From Xanthomonas sp. Leaf148 (lineage in GTDB: Bacteria; Pseudomonadota; Gammaproteobacteria; Xanthomonadales; Xanthomonadaceae): a stretch of 64,000 bases of DNA. A program made the translations under genes and the position numbers. Each line of letters starts with the position of its first letter. The stretch's first letter is position 1. Shown here piece by piece: positions 44,631-56,581 of this stretch. The stretch spans positions 484,118-548,117 of the forward strand of contig NZ_LMOP01000012.1 in NCBI RefSeq assembly GCF_001423585.1, in the 5' to 3' direction. The notes under the pieces were generated by a model, which saw only the letters and a program-made list of their open reading frames with translations, did no database searches and had not been told where the DNA came from.

Positions 44631-45095
44631 TCACCGCAATTCCAGCAATTGCAGCGTCGCACACGGTAGTCCGTCGCCCAACCACAGGGTTGCAACGCTG
44701 ATCGGCAAACTGAAACGACGTGGGCCTGCACTGCCCGGATTGACGTACAACACGCCATCGCGGCTGTGCACCGACGGCATGTGCGAATGACCGCTGATGA
44801 CGACCTCTGCCGCCACGTCCGCCGCCAGTGTTTTCAGATCGTGCAGCACATGGATGCGCACGCCGGCGATCACCAGATCCAGCGTCTGCGGCAAGGCGGC
44901 CGCCCAGGGTTTGTCATCGATATTGCCGGCGATCGCGTGCACTGGCGCCAGCGCCTGCAATGCGGCCAGGACGTCGGGTTTGCCCACGTCACCGGCATGG
45001 ATGAGCGCAGCGCATCCAGCAAGTGCCGTGACCGCTTCCGGCCTGAGCAGGCCGTGCGTGTCGGACACCAATCCGATGCGTAACGGGATAGGCAT
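44631..45095 (-). CDS. YfcE-like metallophosphoesterase
   Basis: The 154-residue protein is a small calcineurin-like phosphoesterase of the YfcE/MJ0936 family: metal motifs SDTHG, HAGDVGKPD, AGNIDD and SGHSHMPSV, NPGSAGPRR. Members cleave phosphodiesters or nucleotide-type substrates; the natural one is unknown. The start MPIPLRIGLVSDTHG was used; upstream in-frame codons give a less typical N-terminus. A truncated paralogue lies 300 bp downstream. Confidence 0.85.
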   Translation of the reverse strand: MPIPLRIGLVSDTHGLLRPEAVTALAGCAALIHAGDVGKPDVLAALQALAPVHAIAGNIDDKPWAAALPQTLDLVIAGVRIHVLHDLKTLAADVAAEVVISGHSHMPSVHSRDGVLYVNPGSAGPRRFSLPISVATLWLGDGLPCATLQLLELR

Positions 45096-45208
45096 TGTCG
45101 ATGTCTCAACCAGCAGGCAGCGGAGCGTTTTGCGCGGATGTTGGCATCGCCACACGGCACCTCAGCAGGCTGTCTTCGGCATGGCCCAGCCAGCCCATCG
45201 ATCCGGCA

Positions 45209-45231
45209 GCGCCGGGCTTGCTGCCCGGCGC
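45209..45231 (-). terminator. Hairpin after glgB
   Basis: GCGCCGGGC-TTGCT-GCCCGGCGC is a perfect 9-bp G+C-rich stem with a 5-base loop, 13 bp after the glgB stop codon. It is a likely end of the glgE-treS-glgB transcript, although no U-run follows. Confidence 0.7.
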
Positions 45232-45243
45232 CGTGCAGTTAAC

Positions 45244-47442
45244 TCAGCCGTGCGGCGTGAGCACGATGACACCCAGCGGCGGCAATAGCAGCGGCAACGA
45301 CTGGGCGTGGCCGTGCATGGATTGCTGCTCGGCGGTCACGCTGCCACCGTTGCCCAGGTTGGCACCGCCATAGATGCCGGCATCGCTGTTGAACACTTCG
45401 CGCCATTGGCCGCCCTGCGGCACGCCGATGCGATACCCGTGCTGCACCACGGGGGTGAAGTTGATTACCACCAGCACCGGCGCATCGCCGCGTTTGCCCT
45501 TGCGCAGGAACGCGAGCACGCTGTTGGCCGCGTCATCGCCGACGACCCAGGCAAACCCGGATGGATCGTCGTCGTATGCGTGCAATGCCGGGTATTGCAC
45601 ATACAGCCGATTCAAATCGCGCACCAGTGTTTGCACACCGCGATGGCGCGGATCGTCGAGCAAGTGCCACGGAATGCCGCCGTCGTGATTCCATTCGGTG
45701 GGCTGGCCGAACTCGCAGCCCATGAACAGCAACTTGCGCCCGGGGTGGGTGAACATGAAACCCAGATACGCACGCAGATTGGCAAACCGCTGCCAGTCGT
45801 CGCCTGGCATGCGGCCCAGCAACGAGCCCTTGCCGTGCACCACTTCGTCGTGCGAGATCGGCAACACGAAGCGCTCCGAATACGCATAGACCATGCTGAA
45901 AGTCAGCTCGCCGTGGTGGTAGCGGCGGTAGATCGGGTCCAGCCCCGCGTAATGCAGGGTGTCGTGCATCCAGCCCATGTTCCACTTGTAGTGAAAGCCC
46001 AGGCCGCCATGCGCGACATCGGCGGTGACGCCGGGAAACGCGGTGGATTCTTCGGCAATCATCACCGCACCCGGGGTGTGCTCGCGCACCACGTCGTTGA
46101 GCCGGCGCAGGAATGCGATGGTTTCGTAATTCTCGCGTCCGCCGTGGATATTGGGCACCCACTCGCCGGCATTGCGGCTGTAGTCGCGATACAGCATCGA
46201 GGCCACCGCATCCACACGCAGGCCATCGACGTGGAAGCGCTGCAGGAACTCCAGCGCGCTGGCGATCAAAAACCCGGACACCTCGCGGCGGCCGTGGTTG
46301 TAGATCAGCGTATTCCAGTCGCGATGGAAGCCTTCGCGCGGGTCGGCGTGTTCGTACAGCGCGGTGCCGTCGAAATGCGCCAGGCCGTGCGCGTCGGTGG
46401 GAAAGTGCGCCGGCACCCAATCGACGATGACGCCGATACCTTCGCGGTGGCAGCGATCGACAAAGCGCGCAAAGCCATCGGGCGAGCCAAAGCGCGCGGT
46501 CGGTGCGAACAAGCCCAAGGGTTGATAGCCCCATGAGCCGCCGAACGGATGCTCGGTCACCGGCATTAGTTCGACGTGGGTGAAACCCATATCGGCCACA
46601 TACGGAATCAGACGATCGGCCAGGCCATCCCAGTCCAGGTCCACGCCTTCTTCGCGCAGCCAGGAGCCGGCATGGATCTCGTAGACGCTCATCGGCGCGT
46701 CGTGCGCCTGGCGGCGCGCACGCGTGGCCATCCAGCCGTCGTCGCTCCACTGGTGCGGCGTAGGGTCGGCCACGATCGAAGCGGTGCCGGGTGCAAGCTC
46801 GGCGCGACGCGCGACCGGGTCGGCCTTGGCCGGCAGCTCGTGGCCGTGTGGGCCGCGCAGCTGATATTTGTAATGCGCGCCAGGGCCGACATCGGGCACG
46901 AACAGCTCCCACACGCCGGACTGGTGACGCAGCCGCATCGGGTGACGGCGCGCGTCCCAACTATTGAAGTCGCCCACCACCGCCACGCGCGAGGCATTGG
47001 GCGCCCACACAGCAAAGCGCGTGCCGCGCACGCCGTCTACCTCAACCACGTTCGCGCCCAGCGCATCGGCCAATTGCAGATGGTGGCCTTCGCTGATCAG
47101 GTGCAGGTCGAAGTCGCTGAGCTGCGGCCCGAACGCGTACGGGTCGGCCGTCTCCTGCTCGCCGCCGGGCCAGCCGATGCGCAGCCGATACGCGCCTTGT
47201 GCGGGCAACTCACCGGCAAACAGGCCCGCTTCCGGGCCGGCCTCCAGGGCAATCGTCTGCCCGTCGTCGAGCACGGCGCTGACATGGCCGGCGCCCGGCA
47301 GGTAGGTGCGCAGCAAGCGCCCTGCGTCGGTCGGGTGCGCGCCCAACACGGCGAAGGCATCGCCGTGGCGCGCTTCGGCCAGGGCGCGTACCACGCCGGG
47401 GTCCCATCGATTGGTCACTGCTGTCATCACTCCACTCATCAT
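45244..47442 (-). CDS. glgB: 1,4-alpha-glucan branching enzyme
   Basis: The 732-residue protein has the GlgB plan: N-terminal N1/N2 carbohydrate-binding domains ([40 protein letters not shown]), the GH13 barrel and a C-terminal beta domain. Catalytic residues appear in [18 protein letters not shown] (nucleophile Asp), IAEESTAFP (acid/base Glu) and [14 protein letters not shown]. It makes alpha-1,6 branches. Its start overlaps the TreS stop by ATGA. Length matches the E. coli enzyme (728). Confidence 0.96.
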   Translation of the reverse strand: MMSGVMTAVTNRWDPGVVRALAEARHGDAFAVLGAHPTDAGRLLRTYLPGAGHVSAVLDDGQTIALEAGPEAGLFAGELPAQGAYRLRIGWPGGEQETADPYAFGPQLSDFDLHLISEGHHLQLADALGANVVEVDGVRGTRFAVWAPNASRVAVVGDFNSWDARRHPMRLRHQSGVWELFVPDVGPGAHYKYQLRGPHGHELPAKADPVARRAELAPGTASIVADPTPHQWSDDGWMATRARRQAHDAPMSVYEIHAGSWLREEGVDLDWDGLADRLIPYVADMGFTHVELMPVTEHPFGGSWGYQPLGLFAPTARFGSPDGFARFVDRCHREGIGVIVDWVPAHFPTDAHGLAHFDGTALYEHADPREGFHRDWNTLIYNHGRREVSGFLIASALEFLQRFHVDGLRVDAVASMLYRDYSRNAGEWVPNIHGGRENYETIAFLRRLNDVVREHTPGAVMIAEESTAFPGVTADVAHGGLGFHYKWNMGWMHDTLHYAGLDPIYRRYHHGELTFSMVYAYSERFVLPISHDEVVHGKGSLLGRMPGDDWQRFANLRAYLGFMFTHPGRKLLFMGCEFGQPTEWNHDGGIPWHLLDDPRHRGVQTLVRDLNRLYVQYPALHAYDDDPSGFAWVVGDDAANSVLAFLRKGKRGDAPVLVVINFTPVVQHGYRIGVPQGGQWREVFNSDAGIYGGANLGNGGSVTAEQQSMHGHAQSLPLLLPPLGVIVLTPHG

Positions 47443-50400
47443 GTGTCTCCTGCACCGGCGCGTGCGCGTTGCAGGATGCGGCGCAAGCCTTCAATCGGCA
47501 CCATCAACCAGCCCGGGCGATTGGCCGCTTCGTAACGCACTTCGTAACAGGCCTTCTCCACCAGGAACAGCAAGGTGGCTGCGTTGAACGCCGCCGGCGC
47601 AATCCACGGATGGGCGCTGGCGTCGAGCACGGCATGGTAAGCGTCCAGGAAGGCTTGCGTGGAGCGGCGGCGGAATTGCGCCAGGAATTCATCCAGGTGC
47701 GTGTCCACACCGACGCCTGCGCGTGCGGCGGTGCCTTCTTCGCCGCGTGCCGAAACCTCGCTGGCGTAATCGAGCGAGCGCAGGAAACCTGCCACATCGC
47801 GCAACGGGCTGGCCTTGGCGCGACGCTCGGCCAGCGGCTTGGCCGGCTCGCCTTCGAAGTCGATCAACACCACATCATCGAAGGCCACCAGGATCTGGCC
47901 CAGGTGGAAATCGCCATGCACGCGAGTCAGCAGCGAATCGGCCAGCACGCTCGGCGCCTTGGCCAGCAAGCTGTCCAGCTGCGGGCGCTCGGCGAGCACC
48001 GCTTCCAGTGCCTCGCGCTCGGTCGCGTCCTCGCTCCCCGACAAGCGCGCGTTGACCATCTCCCACATCTCTTCGACCTGCCGCGCCACACCGGCCACCA
48101 CGTCGTTGGCCGTCGGCAGATCGATCCGCTGCGGTGCGAAGTCCGCATCGTCGGTGGCGCGCGACAAGGCTTCGTGCAACTCGGCCAGGCGCTTGCCGAC
48201 CACGGCCGCAAACGCGTCGTAACCAGCGATGGCTTCGGCGCGCGATTCGTCGGTTTGCGCGGTGGCGTATTCGTCGAAGCTGCGCGCCAGATGGTCCAGC
48301 GTCCAGCGCCAGGCATCGCCCTGATTGCGGATAAAGCCCTGCAGCAGCGCGATGGTGGTGATGGTGCCCTGCCCGTCGACGCGGCTGACGCTGCCCAGCA
48401 GCGGCGCTGCATTGGCGTAGCCCAGCTCGGTCAGGCGGCGGCCGATTTCGATTTCCGGGTTCGCACCGATTGCTACATGCCGCAATAGCTTGAATACCGC
48501 CTTGTCGGCGACCACCAGCGAGCTGTTGCTCTGTTCGGCCGACAACCAACGGATGTCCGGATCGGCGGGGATCTCCAGCTTGGCCAGCGCCGGCGTCGCT
48601 TCGAAGCGCACCTGGCCTTGCTGCGAAGGATCATCGCCATCGCAGAAGTCCAGCGTCGCATTGGTGCGCAAGGCATCGATCACGCCACGCACCATCGGCT
48701 TGAGCGCAAACGCATCGGTGAGATAGCCCACCTCGCGCCCTTGCCGCACGCGCGCCAGGGCCAGCTGTTCGGCCAGAGTGCTGGGTTGGTCGCGCTCCCA
48801 CACGATGCCGATCGGCAGCATGTAGGACGCGTGGTGGCCGTCTTCCAGCTCCACATCCAGCTCCAGCAAACTCATTGGCTCATCGCCCGGCAATGGCGTG
48901 CGGCGCGAGATGCGCACGCTGCGCAGCGCCTGATCCTTGGCCGAGAACCAGCGCCGCGCCGACAGCCACGCCGGCAGGATCTCGCCTTCCAGGGTGGGCA
49001 GATGCGGCAGCAGCGCGTTGCTTTCATCGGTGTCGCTGCGCAGTACCAGGGTGCGGTAGTCCGGCAACGGCACCGGGCTGGGCACATGCCAGTCCGGCAA
49101 GGTGCCTTCGCTGACCAGCTGAAACGCGTAGAAGCCGAACGGCGGCACCGTGAGCAAATAAGTCAGCCGGCCGATTGGCGGGAAGCTGCCTCCGCCGATG
49201 ATGTCCACCGGCACGCGGCCTTCGAACTCGGACAGATCCAGCTCCACCGCCTGCAGTGTGTGCGACAGGTTGGCCACGCACAGCACGGTTTCGTCCTGAT
49301 AGCAGCGCAGATACGCCAGCATGCGGCGGTTGCCTGGATACAAAAAGCGCAGCACGCCGCGGCCGAACGCCTGGTAGCGCTTGCGCACGCTGAGGATGCG
49401 GCGGGTCCAGGTCAGCAGCGAATGCTGGTCGCGGATCTGCGCTTCCACATTCACCGCCTGAAAGCCGTACAGCGGGTCCATCACCGGCGGCAGCACCAGC
49501 TGTGCCGGGTCGGCGCGCGAGAAACCGCCATTGCGGTCGACCGACCACTGCATCGGGGTGCGCACGCCATCGCGGTCACCCAGATGGATGTTGTCGCCCA
49601 TGCCGATCTCATCGCCGTAATACAGCACCGGCGTGCCCGGCATGGTCAGCAACAAGGAGGTCATCAATTCGATGCGGCGGCGGTCGCGCTCCAGCAGCGG
49701 CGCCAGGCGGCGACGGATGCCCAGATTGATGCGTGCGCGACGGTCCGAGGCGTAGGTCTGCCACAGATAATCGCGCTCCGAATCGGTGACCATTTCCAGC
49801 GTCAACTCATCGTGGTTGCGCAGGAAGATCGCCCACTGGCAGCTCTCCGGAATCTCCGGGGTCTGACGCATGATGTCGGTGATGGGGAAGCGGTCTTCGC
49901 GCGCGATTGCCATGTACATGCGCGGCATCAGCGGGAAGTGGAACGCCATATGGCATTCATCGGCGTTCTGGCCGAAGTATTGCTGGGTATCTTCCGGCCA
50001 CATATTGGCTTCGGCCAGCAGCATGCGGTCCGGGTATTCGGCATCCAGGGTGGCGCGGATCTTGCGCAGGATGGCGTGGGTCTCGGGGAGATTTTCGTTG
50101 GAGGTACCGGAGCGCTCGATCAGGTACGGCACCGCGTCCAGACGCAGGCCATCCACACCGCGGTCCAACCAGAAGCGCATCACTTCCAGCACCGCTTCCA
50201 GCACGGCGGGGTTGTCGAAATTCAGGTCCGGCTGATGCGAATAGAACCGATGCCAGAAGTACTGGCCGGCCACCGGGTCCCAGGTCCAGTTGGACTTTTC
50301 GGTGTCGCAAAAAATGATGCGTGTGCCTTCGTATTCCTGATCGGTATCCGACCACACGTAGAAGTCGCGCTCCGGCGAGCCGGCCGGCGCGTTGCGTGCA

Positions 50401-50789
50401 CGCTGGAACCACGCATGCTGATCGGAGGTGTGGTTGATCACCAACTCGGTGACCACGCGGATGCCGCGCGCGTGCGCCTGCGCCACCAATTGCTCGAAGT
50501 CGGCGATGGTGCCGTAGTCCGGATGCACCGCCATGTACTCGGCGATGTCGTAACCGTCGTCGCGGCGCGGGCTCGGGTAGAACGGCAGCAACCAGATGGT
50601 GTCCACGCCGAGTTCGGCGATGTAATCCAGCTTGGAAATCAGTCCCGGAAAATCGCCGATGCCATCGTCGTTGGAGTCGAAAAACGACTTGACGTGCACC
50701 TGGTAGATGATCGCGTCCTTGTACCAAAGCTGATCTGCGATCACCGCCGATTGTTCTGCGTCGGCCTGTAAAGCGGGAACTGCATTCAT
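47439..50789 (-). CDS. treS: Trehalose synthase fused to maltokinase (TreS-Pep2)
   Basis: The 1116-residue fusion has a TreS GH13 barrel in the first 550 or so residues ([20 protein letters not shown]; catalytic [14 protein letters not shown] and [21 protein letters not shown]), interconverting trehalose and maltose. The C-terminal maltokinase (Pep2) region has [20 protein letters not shown] and the kinase motifs [10 protein letters not shown] and LIDFEGEP. It so yields maltose-1-phosphate, the GlgE donor. Ribosome-binding site is GGAGAGG before ATG at 50789. It overlaps glgE and glgB by 4 bp on either side, ensuring balanced expression. Confidence 0.95.
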   Translation of the reverse strand: MNAVPALQADAEQSAVIADQLWYKDAIIYQVHVKSFFDSNDDGIGDFPGLISKLDYIAELGVDTIWLLPFYPSPRRDDGYDIAEYMAVHPDYGTIADFEQLVAQAHARGIRVVTELVINHTSDQHAWFQRARNAPAGSPERDFYVWSDTDQEYEGTRIIFCDTEKSNWTWDPVAGQYFWHRFYSHQPDLNFDNPAVLEAVLEVMRFWLDRGVDGLRLDAVPYLIERSGTSNENLPETHAILRKIRATLDAEYPDRMLLAEANMWPEDTQQYFGQNADECHMAFHFPLMPRMYMAIAREDRFPITDIMRQTPEIPESCQWAIFLRNHDELTLEMVTDSERDYLWQTYASDRRARINLGIRRRLAPLLERDRRRIELMTSLLLTMPGTPVLYYGDEIGMGDNIHLGDRDGVRTPMQWSVDRNGGFSRADPAQLVLPPVMDPLYGFQAVNVEAQIRDQHSLLTWTRRILSVRKRYQAFGRGVLRFLYPGNRRMLAYLRCYQDETVLCVANLSHTLQAVELDLSEFEGRVPVDIIGGGSFPPIGRLTYLLTVPPFGFYAFQLVSEGTLPDWHVPSPVPLPDYRTLVLRSDTDESNALLPHLPTLEGEILPAWLSARRWFSAKDQALRSVRISRRTPLPGDEPMSLLELDVELEDGHHASYMLPIGIVWERDQPSTLAEQLALARVRQGREVGYLTDAFALKPMVRGVIDALRTNATLDFCDGDDPSQQGQVRFEATPALAKLEIPADPDIRWLSAEQSNSSLVVADKAVFKLLRHVAIGANPEIEIGRRLTELGYANAAPLLGSVSRVDGQGTITTIALLQGFIRNQGDAWRWTLDHLARSFDEYATAQTDESRAEAIAGYDAFAAVVGKRLAELHEALSRATDDADFAPQRIDLPTANDVVAGVARQVEEMWEMVNARLSGSEDATEREALEAVLAERPQLDSLLAKAPSVLADSLLTRVHGDFHLGQILVAFDDVVLIDFEGEPAKPLAERRAKASPLRDVAGFLRSLDYASEVSARGEEGTAARAGVGVDTHLDEFLAQFRRRSTQAFLDAYHAVLDASAHPWIAPAAFNAATLLFLVEKACYEVRYEAANRPGWLMVPIEGLRRILQRARAGAGDT

Positions 50790-53700
50790 GCGACCTCTCC
50801 TGCGCGGATGCGCCATAACGCGAACGGTCGCGCTGCCTCTACACGGATGTGCTGGTGTTTGCCTTGCCACTCGAACCGATGCCCGTCCCACAGATCTTCC
50901 ACCGCAACGGTGGCGTGATCGGGTAAGCCCAGTTCCCACAACGGGATTTCGATATCCGCTTCCTGGCCGGCATGCGGGTCCAGGTTGATCGCCACCAGCA
51001 CCATGCTGCGGCTGCGCGACAGATACCCGGCATCCAGGAACTTGCCGAAATACAGCACCTGGTCGTTATGCACCTGATAGAAGCGCGTCCCCAGATGCGA
51101 TTGCAGTTCCGGGTGCATGCGGCGCAGCTGATTGAAGCGGGTGATCTCATCGACGATATCGCCGGGCGCGCGCTCGGGCCACGCACGCAACTGGAATTTC
51201 TCCGAGTCCAGATACTCTTCCTTGCCCGGTGCCAGCGGTGTGGCCTCGCACAATTCGAAGCCCTGGTACATGCCCCACAACCCGGACAACGTCGTCGCCA
51301 ATGCAGCGCGGATCAAATGCCCGTTGCGCCCGCTGGTTTGCAGGAACAAAGGATTGATGTCTGGCGTATTGACGAAGAAGTGCGGGCGGAAGCACTCGCG
51401 CGGCACGCCTTCGTTCAACTCTTCCACATAGTCCTGCAGCTCGTGCTTGTGGTTGCGCCAGGTGAAATAGGTGTACGACTGCGAAAAGCCGCTCTTGGCC
51501 AAGCGGTACATCATCTTCGGCCGGGTAAAGGCTTCGGACAAAAACACCACGTCGGGGCGACGCCCGCGCACATCGGCAATCAACCACTCCCAGAACGGGA
51601 ACGGCTTGGTGTGCGGGTTGTCCACCCGAAACAGCGTGACGCCTTCATTGACCCAGAACAGCACTGCGTCGCGCAGCGTGTTCCATAAGTCCGGCACCGC
51701 GCCGCTGGCGTAGAAATCGACGTTGACGATGTCCTGGTATTTCTTCGGCGGATTTTCCGCATACGGGATGGAACCGTCCGCGCGCCAGGTGAACCAGTCC
51801 TTGTGATCGCGTAGCCACGGATGGTCCGGCGCACACTGGATCGCAAAATCCAGCGCCACTTCCAGACCATGCGCACGCGCGGCCTGGATCAAGCGACGGA
51901 AACCCTCCAGCCCACCGAGCTCGGCATGCACCTCGGTGTGGCCACCGTCGGTGGCGCCGATCGCGTACGGGCTGCCCGGCTCGCCATCGACGGCGGTGAC
52001 CGAGTTGTTGCGCCCCTTGCGGTTCTTCGCCCCGATCGGATGGATCGGCGGCATGTACAGCACATCGAAGTGCATCGCGCGGATATGCGCCAGGCGTTCG
52101 ATCACATCGTCAAAGGTGCCGTGCCGCGCCACATCGCCGCTTTGCGAGCGCGGGAACAGCTCGTACCAGCTGGCAAAGTGCGCCGCGCGACGTTCCGATT
52201 CCACCCGGTAGGTCACCGGCGTCTCGGAGCGGAACGGCTTGTTGTCGGCCAGCGCCATCGCCTGCGCGGTGTCCGGTTCCAGCACGATGGCCAGTTGTTG
52301 CAGCGGCTCACTCTGCGCACCGATGCGGGTGAGCAGGGCCTGCAAACGCTCGGCCAACGCACCGGTGTTGCGTGCATGCGCAGCCTGCACTACGGCCACC
52401 GCCTCCTGCACGTCTACCGGCAACACCGTGTTGGCCGCGCGCTTCTTTTCCAGATCCGCATGCAAGGTGGCGAAGACATCGCGCCAGCCTTCCACACGGA
52501 ATTCATAGGTGCCGATGCGCTCCAGCGGGAACTCTGCGCGCCACCGGTCGTTGCCCAGCGCACGCATCGGCGCGCTGGACCAGGTCTTGGCATCGGCCGG
52601 CCGCCACAGCACCGCCACCGCGATGCGGTCGTGCCCGTCGCAGAAGGCATCGGCTTCCACGCAGATGCGGTCGCCCACCGTGCGCTTGACCGGGAAGCGG
52701 CCGTTATCGACCGAGGGCGTCACCGATTCGATGCACACCCGCGGCCAGGCAGCTGCAGTCTGCGCACGCGGCCGCATACGCGGCACCGCCAGCACATGGC
52801 GTGCCGGCACGCTGCGGTATACGCGCACCTCGCCCGGTTCCAATGCGTCGAGCGTTGCGCCGGACAAGGTGCGGCCATCCTCGGCCACCAACGCCTCGGC
52901 ATCGCCAAGCAGCCGCAACAGATCCGATGCCGGCACCGGCACCACATGCCGCGTATCGCCATTGATCAATAACAAGGCGGGCAAACCGCCCAACGGCTCG
53001 ACCGCAACCGCTGTCAGGCCGGTGGATTCGCGGAGCAGCGGGCGCAGCCGCATGCCGGCATTGCTGGTCGGCAACCCATCGGCCGCGCGGATCGACTGCG
53101 GCAAGGCATCCAGCTGCGTATCGTCCAGCAACCAGGCGCCACCCAGGGCCAGCGCCAGCTGCCAGTGCTGCTCGGGCGATGCCGCACGCTTGCCATCGGG
53201 CGCATCGAGCACGGCAATGACCTGCGACGCCAGCGCACGCAGCGCAGTGTCTTCATCGAAGAACCAACTGCCGCGCCCGTCCCACCACGCCAACGACGAA
53301 AACGCCGCATCGAAGCCGGCACCGGACAACTGCTGCAAGGCTTCCAGACCCAACCCGGGCGTCCACGCCGCAAACACCACCTCCGGCGCCTGCGCATGCA
53401 CGCGCGCAATCAACTCGCGCCAGCGCTGCACGGGCACCTGTTGCGGCTGCAATAGCCGGAAACCGCCAACGCCCTGCCCGACCCACTCCAGCAAGCGCGC
53501 ACTCCACCACTCCACCAGCGCCGCACCTTCCTGCGCATAGGCAAAGCGCGCCTCGGCCACCTCCGGCGTGGCCCGCGGCTGACGCGGGTCCGGCACCGCC
53601 GTGCTGCGTGCACGAAACCACTGCGGGTTGTCACGCACCACCGCACTGGCGCCACCGATTTCATCCAGGCGCACATCGATCAGCAGCTTCACGCCCGCGC

Positions 53701-53899
53701 GGTGCGCCGCCTGCGCAGCATCGCGCAGGTGGTCGTCGTGCGCATCGGCACCAGCCGCCGGCTCGATCAACCGACCTTCCGCATCACGCGCGAATGGTGC
53801 CGCCATCACCACGTAGTCGCAGCCCGCCCCGCGGGCCGCACTGCAGCGCTGCTCCAGCCCGGCAGACGAAGACACCTCATTGAGAACACAGATCCGCAT
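50786..53899 (-). CDS. glgE: Maltose-1-phosphate maltosyltransferase GlgE with N-terminal extra domain
   Basis: The 1037-residue protein is much longer than standard GlgE (about 660-700). The last 650 or so residues are Glg[69 protein letters not shown] (nucleophile Asp near 760) and [11 protein letters not shown] (acid/base Glu 29 residues later, the same spacing as in the Streptomyces enzyme). It elongates alpha-1,4-glucan with maltose from maltose-1-phosphate. The first 390 residues resemble a decayed GH13 barrel: [14 protein letters not shown] and [12 protein letters not shown], where a Leu replaces the nucleophile position. It is the first gene of the operon. Confidence 0.93.
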   Translation of the reverse strand: MRICVLNEVSSSAGLEQRCSAARGAGCDYVVMAAPFARDAEGRLIEPAAGADAHDDHLRDAAQAAHRAGVKLLIDVRLDEIGGASAVVRDNPQWFRARSTAVPDPRQPRATPEVAEARFAYAQEGAALVEWWSARLLEWVGQGVGGFRLLQPQQVPVQRWRELIARVHAQAPEVVFAAWTPGLGLEALQQLSGAGFDAAFSSLAWWDGRGSWFFDEDTALRALASQVIAVLDAPDGKRAASPEQHWQLALALGGAWLLDDTQLDALPQSIRAADGLPTSNAGMRLRPLLRESTGLTAVAVEPLGGLPALLLINGDTRHVVPVPASDLLRLLGDAEALVAEDGRTLSGATLDALEPGEVRVYRSVPARHVLAVPRMRPRAQTAAAWPRVCIESVTPSVDNGRFPVKRTVGDRICVEADAFCDGHDRIAVAVLWRPADAKTWSSAPMRALGNDRWRAEFPLERIGTYEFRVEGWRDVFATLHADLEKKRAANTVLPVDVQEAVAVVQAAHARNTGALAERLQALLTRIGAQSEPLQQLAIVLEPDTAQAMALADNKPFRSETPVTYRVESERRAAHFASWYELFPRSQSGDVARHGTFDDVIERLAHIRAMHFDVLYMPPIHPIGAKNRKGRNNSVTAVDGEPGSPYAIGATDGGHTEVHAELGGLEGFRRLIQAARAHGLEVALDFAIQCAPDHPWLRDHKDWFTWRADGSIPYAENPPKKYQDIVNVDFYASGAVPDLWNTLRDAVLFWVNEGVTLFRVDNPHTKPFPFWEWLIADVRGRRPDVVFLSEAFTRPKMMYRLAKSGFSQSYTYFTWRNHKHELQDYVEELNEGVPRECFRPHFFVNTPDINPLFLQTSGRNGHLIRAALATTLSGLWGMYQGFELCEATPLAPGKEEYLDSEKFQLRAWPERAPGDIVDEITRFNQLRRMHPELQSHLGTRFYQVHNDQVLYFGKFLDAGYLSRSRSMVLVAINLDPHAGQEADIEIPLWELGLPDHATVAVEDLWDGHRFEWQGKHQHIRVEAARPFALWRIRAGEVA

Positions 53900-54099
53900 G
53901 ACGCCTCCTCAGCAGACCACGGCGCGCGAACGCACCGTGACGGTGGGAGACATATCGCACGCGTCATGTCGCCACGCCGCAGCGACTCGCGGAGGAAGCG
54001 CCGGTCCAACACCCGCCTGGATCACGCCTTGCCGCCCCGACCCCTGCCAGCGCGACGCCCGACCGACCCTGCTACCTGTGACTGCACTCATGCGCAACT

Positions 54100-54846
54100 C
54101 CGCAACAATTCTTGACCCATGCAGTCAAACACTCCCACTGCGAATTTCATGTGTCGGTCGAATTGACGAAAATCAAACAAGCGCGGCGGTGCGGGTGAGA
54201 CGGCACGAGAACGCGCCGTGGAAGAGGTCGGCTGCATCGCTGACGGTGGCGCAAGACAACGCGTGGGACATAGACAGACCGGTTGACGTGTCATCTGCGC
54301 GACAACATCCATCGCGACGTTTGATCCACGTCGATGCTGTGTGGGTGTCGTCTTGGCCTTGCTGGCAACCCTGGTCATGCAGTCGAGGCTGTGAAGCGGT
54401 AACGCGCTGTCGCTACCGATGCAAGTCAGAGCAAGAGCAAATCACATGCAACGAAACCAAAAATGATGGCTAACACAATTAGAAATTTGAGCGGATCAGC
54501 CTGAATATCTAACCGATAACAGCAATTAACCTGCAGCCGCGTGAACTCATGAATTCACGCGTTCGATCTAAATAAATAAATCTTGATATTTCTGTATATA
54601 AATTTAATTAGTGAATATTTCGATAAGAATTCATCTACTGAAAAAGCAGCCAAATCGCTAATTTCAATAGCGAAATTTGTTTCTCCTCGTATCACGATCT
54701 GCGATAGAAGGTCAGGATTTTTCCTACAGGCAAGCTCTTCCGTTTGCATTAAAATATCGTTAGGGGCGGCGCGGAAGCGTCGGTAAGTCGTTATCGAGTC
54801 GGGCGGTCATCTGCACATGGATTCAGGCAAAAAAGGAAGGGCACGC
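54100..54846 (+). promoter_or_regulatory. A+T-rich control region before fhaC
   Basis: From about 54460 to 54750 the sequence becomes strongly A+T-rich (for example AATAAATAAATCTTGATATT, TATAAATTTAATTAGTGAAT), in contrast to the genes around it. A perfect 8-bp inverted repeat CGCGTGAA/TTCACGCG (54538-54545, 54554-54561) lies inside. This fits a silenced or activated promoter region, such as a H-NS/Lsr2-type target. No convincing gene was seen between 53900 and 54846. Confidence 0.5.
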
Positions 54847-56559
54847 ATGCGTGCCACGTGGTGTATTGCGCTTTTTGCGGGCACGGCAGCCCAGGTCTCT
54901 GCGCAACAGATCGTCGATCCCGCCGCGCAGGAGTTGTTGCGGCAGCAGGAGCGCGAGCGCGTTCTGCGCGAGCAACAGGAGGCGCGGCCGGATGTTCGCC
55001 TGAAACGCGCCCCGGACGATGGCGTCGAGCGTCTTCCAACCAATGAATCGCCGTGCTTTCGGATCGAACGCATCGTGCTCGATGGGCAGGCTGCGGATGA
55101 ATTCCGTTGGTCATTGAAAGCTGCCAACCCTCGGCAAGACCCCGCCATTGGTCGTTGCCTGGGCACCGACGGCATCAACCTGGTGATGAAGCGTGTGCAG
55201 AACGCGGTCATTGCACGCGGCTATGTGACCACGCGCGTGCTAGCCGCGCCACAGGATCTCACTGGCGGCACCCTGACGTTGTCGCTGGTCCCCGGGCGTG
55301 TGCATACCGCCCGCTTCAGCGACCCGACATCCGCACGTGCAGCGATCGCCAATGCTGTGCCTGCACGTAGCGGCGATCTGCTCAATCTGCGCGACATCGA
55401 GCAGGGCCTGGAAAACTTTCAGCGTGTGCCGACCGTGGTTGCCGACATCCAGATCGCTCCTGCCGAAGGCCAGGGAACCGGCCCGGGAGAGAGCGACCTG
55501 GCCATTGCGTGGCAACAGCGCTCACGTGTGCGCGCCAGCCTGAGCCTGGACGATGCCGGCAGCGACGCCACCGGCAAACTGCAGGCAAACGGAACACTGT
55601 CGCTCGACAATCCCCTGGGCCTCAACGAGTTGTTCTACGTCAGCCTCGGCAAGGGCGTGTTCAATGGTGCCGGCAAGGACACCGATAGCTGGACGGTGCA
55701 CTACGACGTTCCCTACGACTACTGGCTGTTTGGCGTCACCGCCAGCGCATACGACTACAGCCAGGCAGTGGCCGGCGCGATCGAGACTTATGATTACAGC
55801 GGGCGCAGTCGCACTGCCGAAGCGCGCATCGATCGCCTGCTATTTCGCAATGCCACGATCAAGTTCGGGGCGTATGGGCGTGGCTGGTGGCGACAGTCCA
55901 CCAGCGCCATCGACGACACCGAAATCGAAGTGCAACGGCGGCGCACCGCCGGCTGGGAAGTTGGCCTGAACCACCGCCAGTTCCTGGGCAAAGTCACCCT
56001 GGACGCAAGCGTTGCGTATCGACGCGGCACCGGTGCGTTCGATGCATTGCGGGCTCCGGAAGAACTTGCACGCGCGTTCGACCCGTCGATTCCGCTCGAA
56101 GGCACCTCGCGCATGAAACTCATCGTCGCCGACGCCCAGCTGACGGTGCCGTTCCAACTTGGCTCTCAACGTCTGCGTTACAGCGCGTCCTGGCGTGCGC
56201 AGTGGAACCGCACCCCACTGGCGCCGCAGGACCGCTTTGCGATCGGCGGGCGCTTCACCGTGCGCGGGTTCGATGGCGAATTGACGCTCAGCGGCGACCG
56301 TGGCTGGTCGCTACGCAATGACCTCAGCCTGGCACTCGGTGGCGGGCTAGAGACGTATCTGGGCGCCGATTACGGCCACATCGGTGGGCAGTCCGCGCGC
56401 TTTCAGAGCGGCGACCATCTGGCCGGCATGAGCCTGGGCCTGCGCGGGGGATGGCAACACGTCTCCCTAGACGGGTTCGTCGGCGCCGCGCTGGAAAAAC
56501 CGGCGAACTTCCCGACCGACTACACCACGTTCGGCTTCAGCCTGTCCTGGCGCTACTAA
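54847..56559 (+). CDS. Two-partner secretion outer-membrane transporter (FhaC/ShlB type)
   Basis: The 570-residue protein has a signal peptide (RATWCIALFAGTAAQVSAQQ), a charged helix H1-like stretch (QQERERVLREQQEARPDVRL), POTRA domains (CFRIERIVLDGQAADEFRW; ILxEGYVTTRV-like ARGYVTTRVLAAPQDLTGGT) and a 16-strand barrel. The barrel carries the FhaC-type motif RFTVRGFDGE and ends LSWRY. It exports the TPS exoprotein encoded next. The start at 54847 is behind AGGAAGG with 6-base spacing; an ATG 10 codons upstream has no such site. FhaB begins 22 bp after it. Confidence 0.93.
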   Translation: MRATWCIALFAGTAAQVSAQQIVDPAAQELLRQQERERVLREQQEARPDVRLKRAPDDGVERLPTNESPCFRIERIVLDGQAADEFRWSLKAANPRQDPAIGRCLGTDGINLVMKRVQNAVIARGYVTTRVLAAPQDLTGGTLTLSLVPGRVHTARFSDPTSARAAIANAVPARSGDLLNLRDIEQGLENFQRVPTVVADIQIAPAEGQGTGPGESDLAIAWQQRSRVRASLSLDDAGSDATGKLQANGTLSLDNPLGLNELFYVSLGKGVFNGAGKDTDSWTVHYDVPYDYWLFGVTASAYDYSQAVAGAIETYDYSGRSRTAEARIDRLLFRNATIKFGAYGRGWWRQSTSAIDDTEIEVQRRRTAGWEVGLNHRQFLGKVTLDASVAYRRGTGAFDALRAPEELARAFDPSIPLEGTSRMKLIVADAQLTVPFQLGSQRLRYSASWRAQWNRTPLAPQDRFAIGGRFTVRGFDGELTLSGDRGWSLRNDLSLALGGGLETYLGADYGHIGGQSARFQSGDHLAGMSLGLRGGWQHVSLDGFVGAALEKPANFPTDYTTFGFSLSWRY

Positions 56560-56581
56560 ATATTCCACAAGGATTAGTGAC

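Noticed and set aside
53900..54473. Plus-strand frame between glgE and fhaC
   Set aside because: Composition (Arg/Thr/Cys-rich), no start signal and no recognisable domain; it is the noncoding upstream region.
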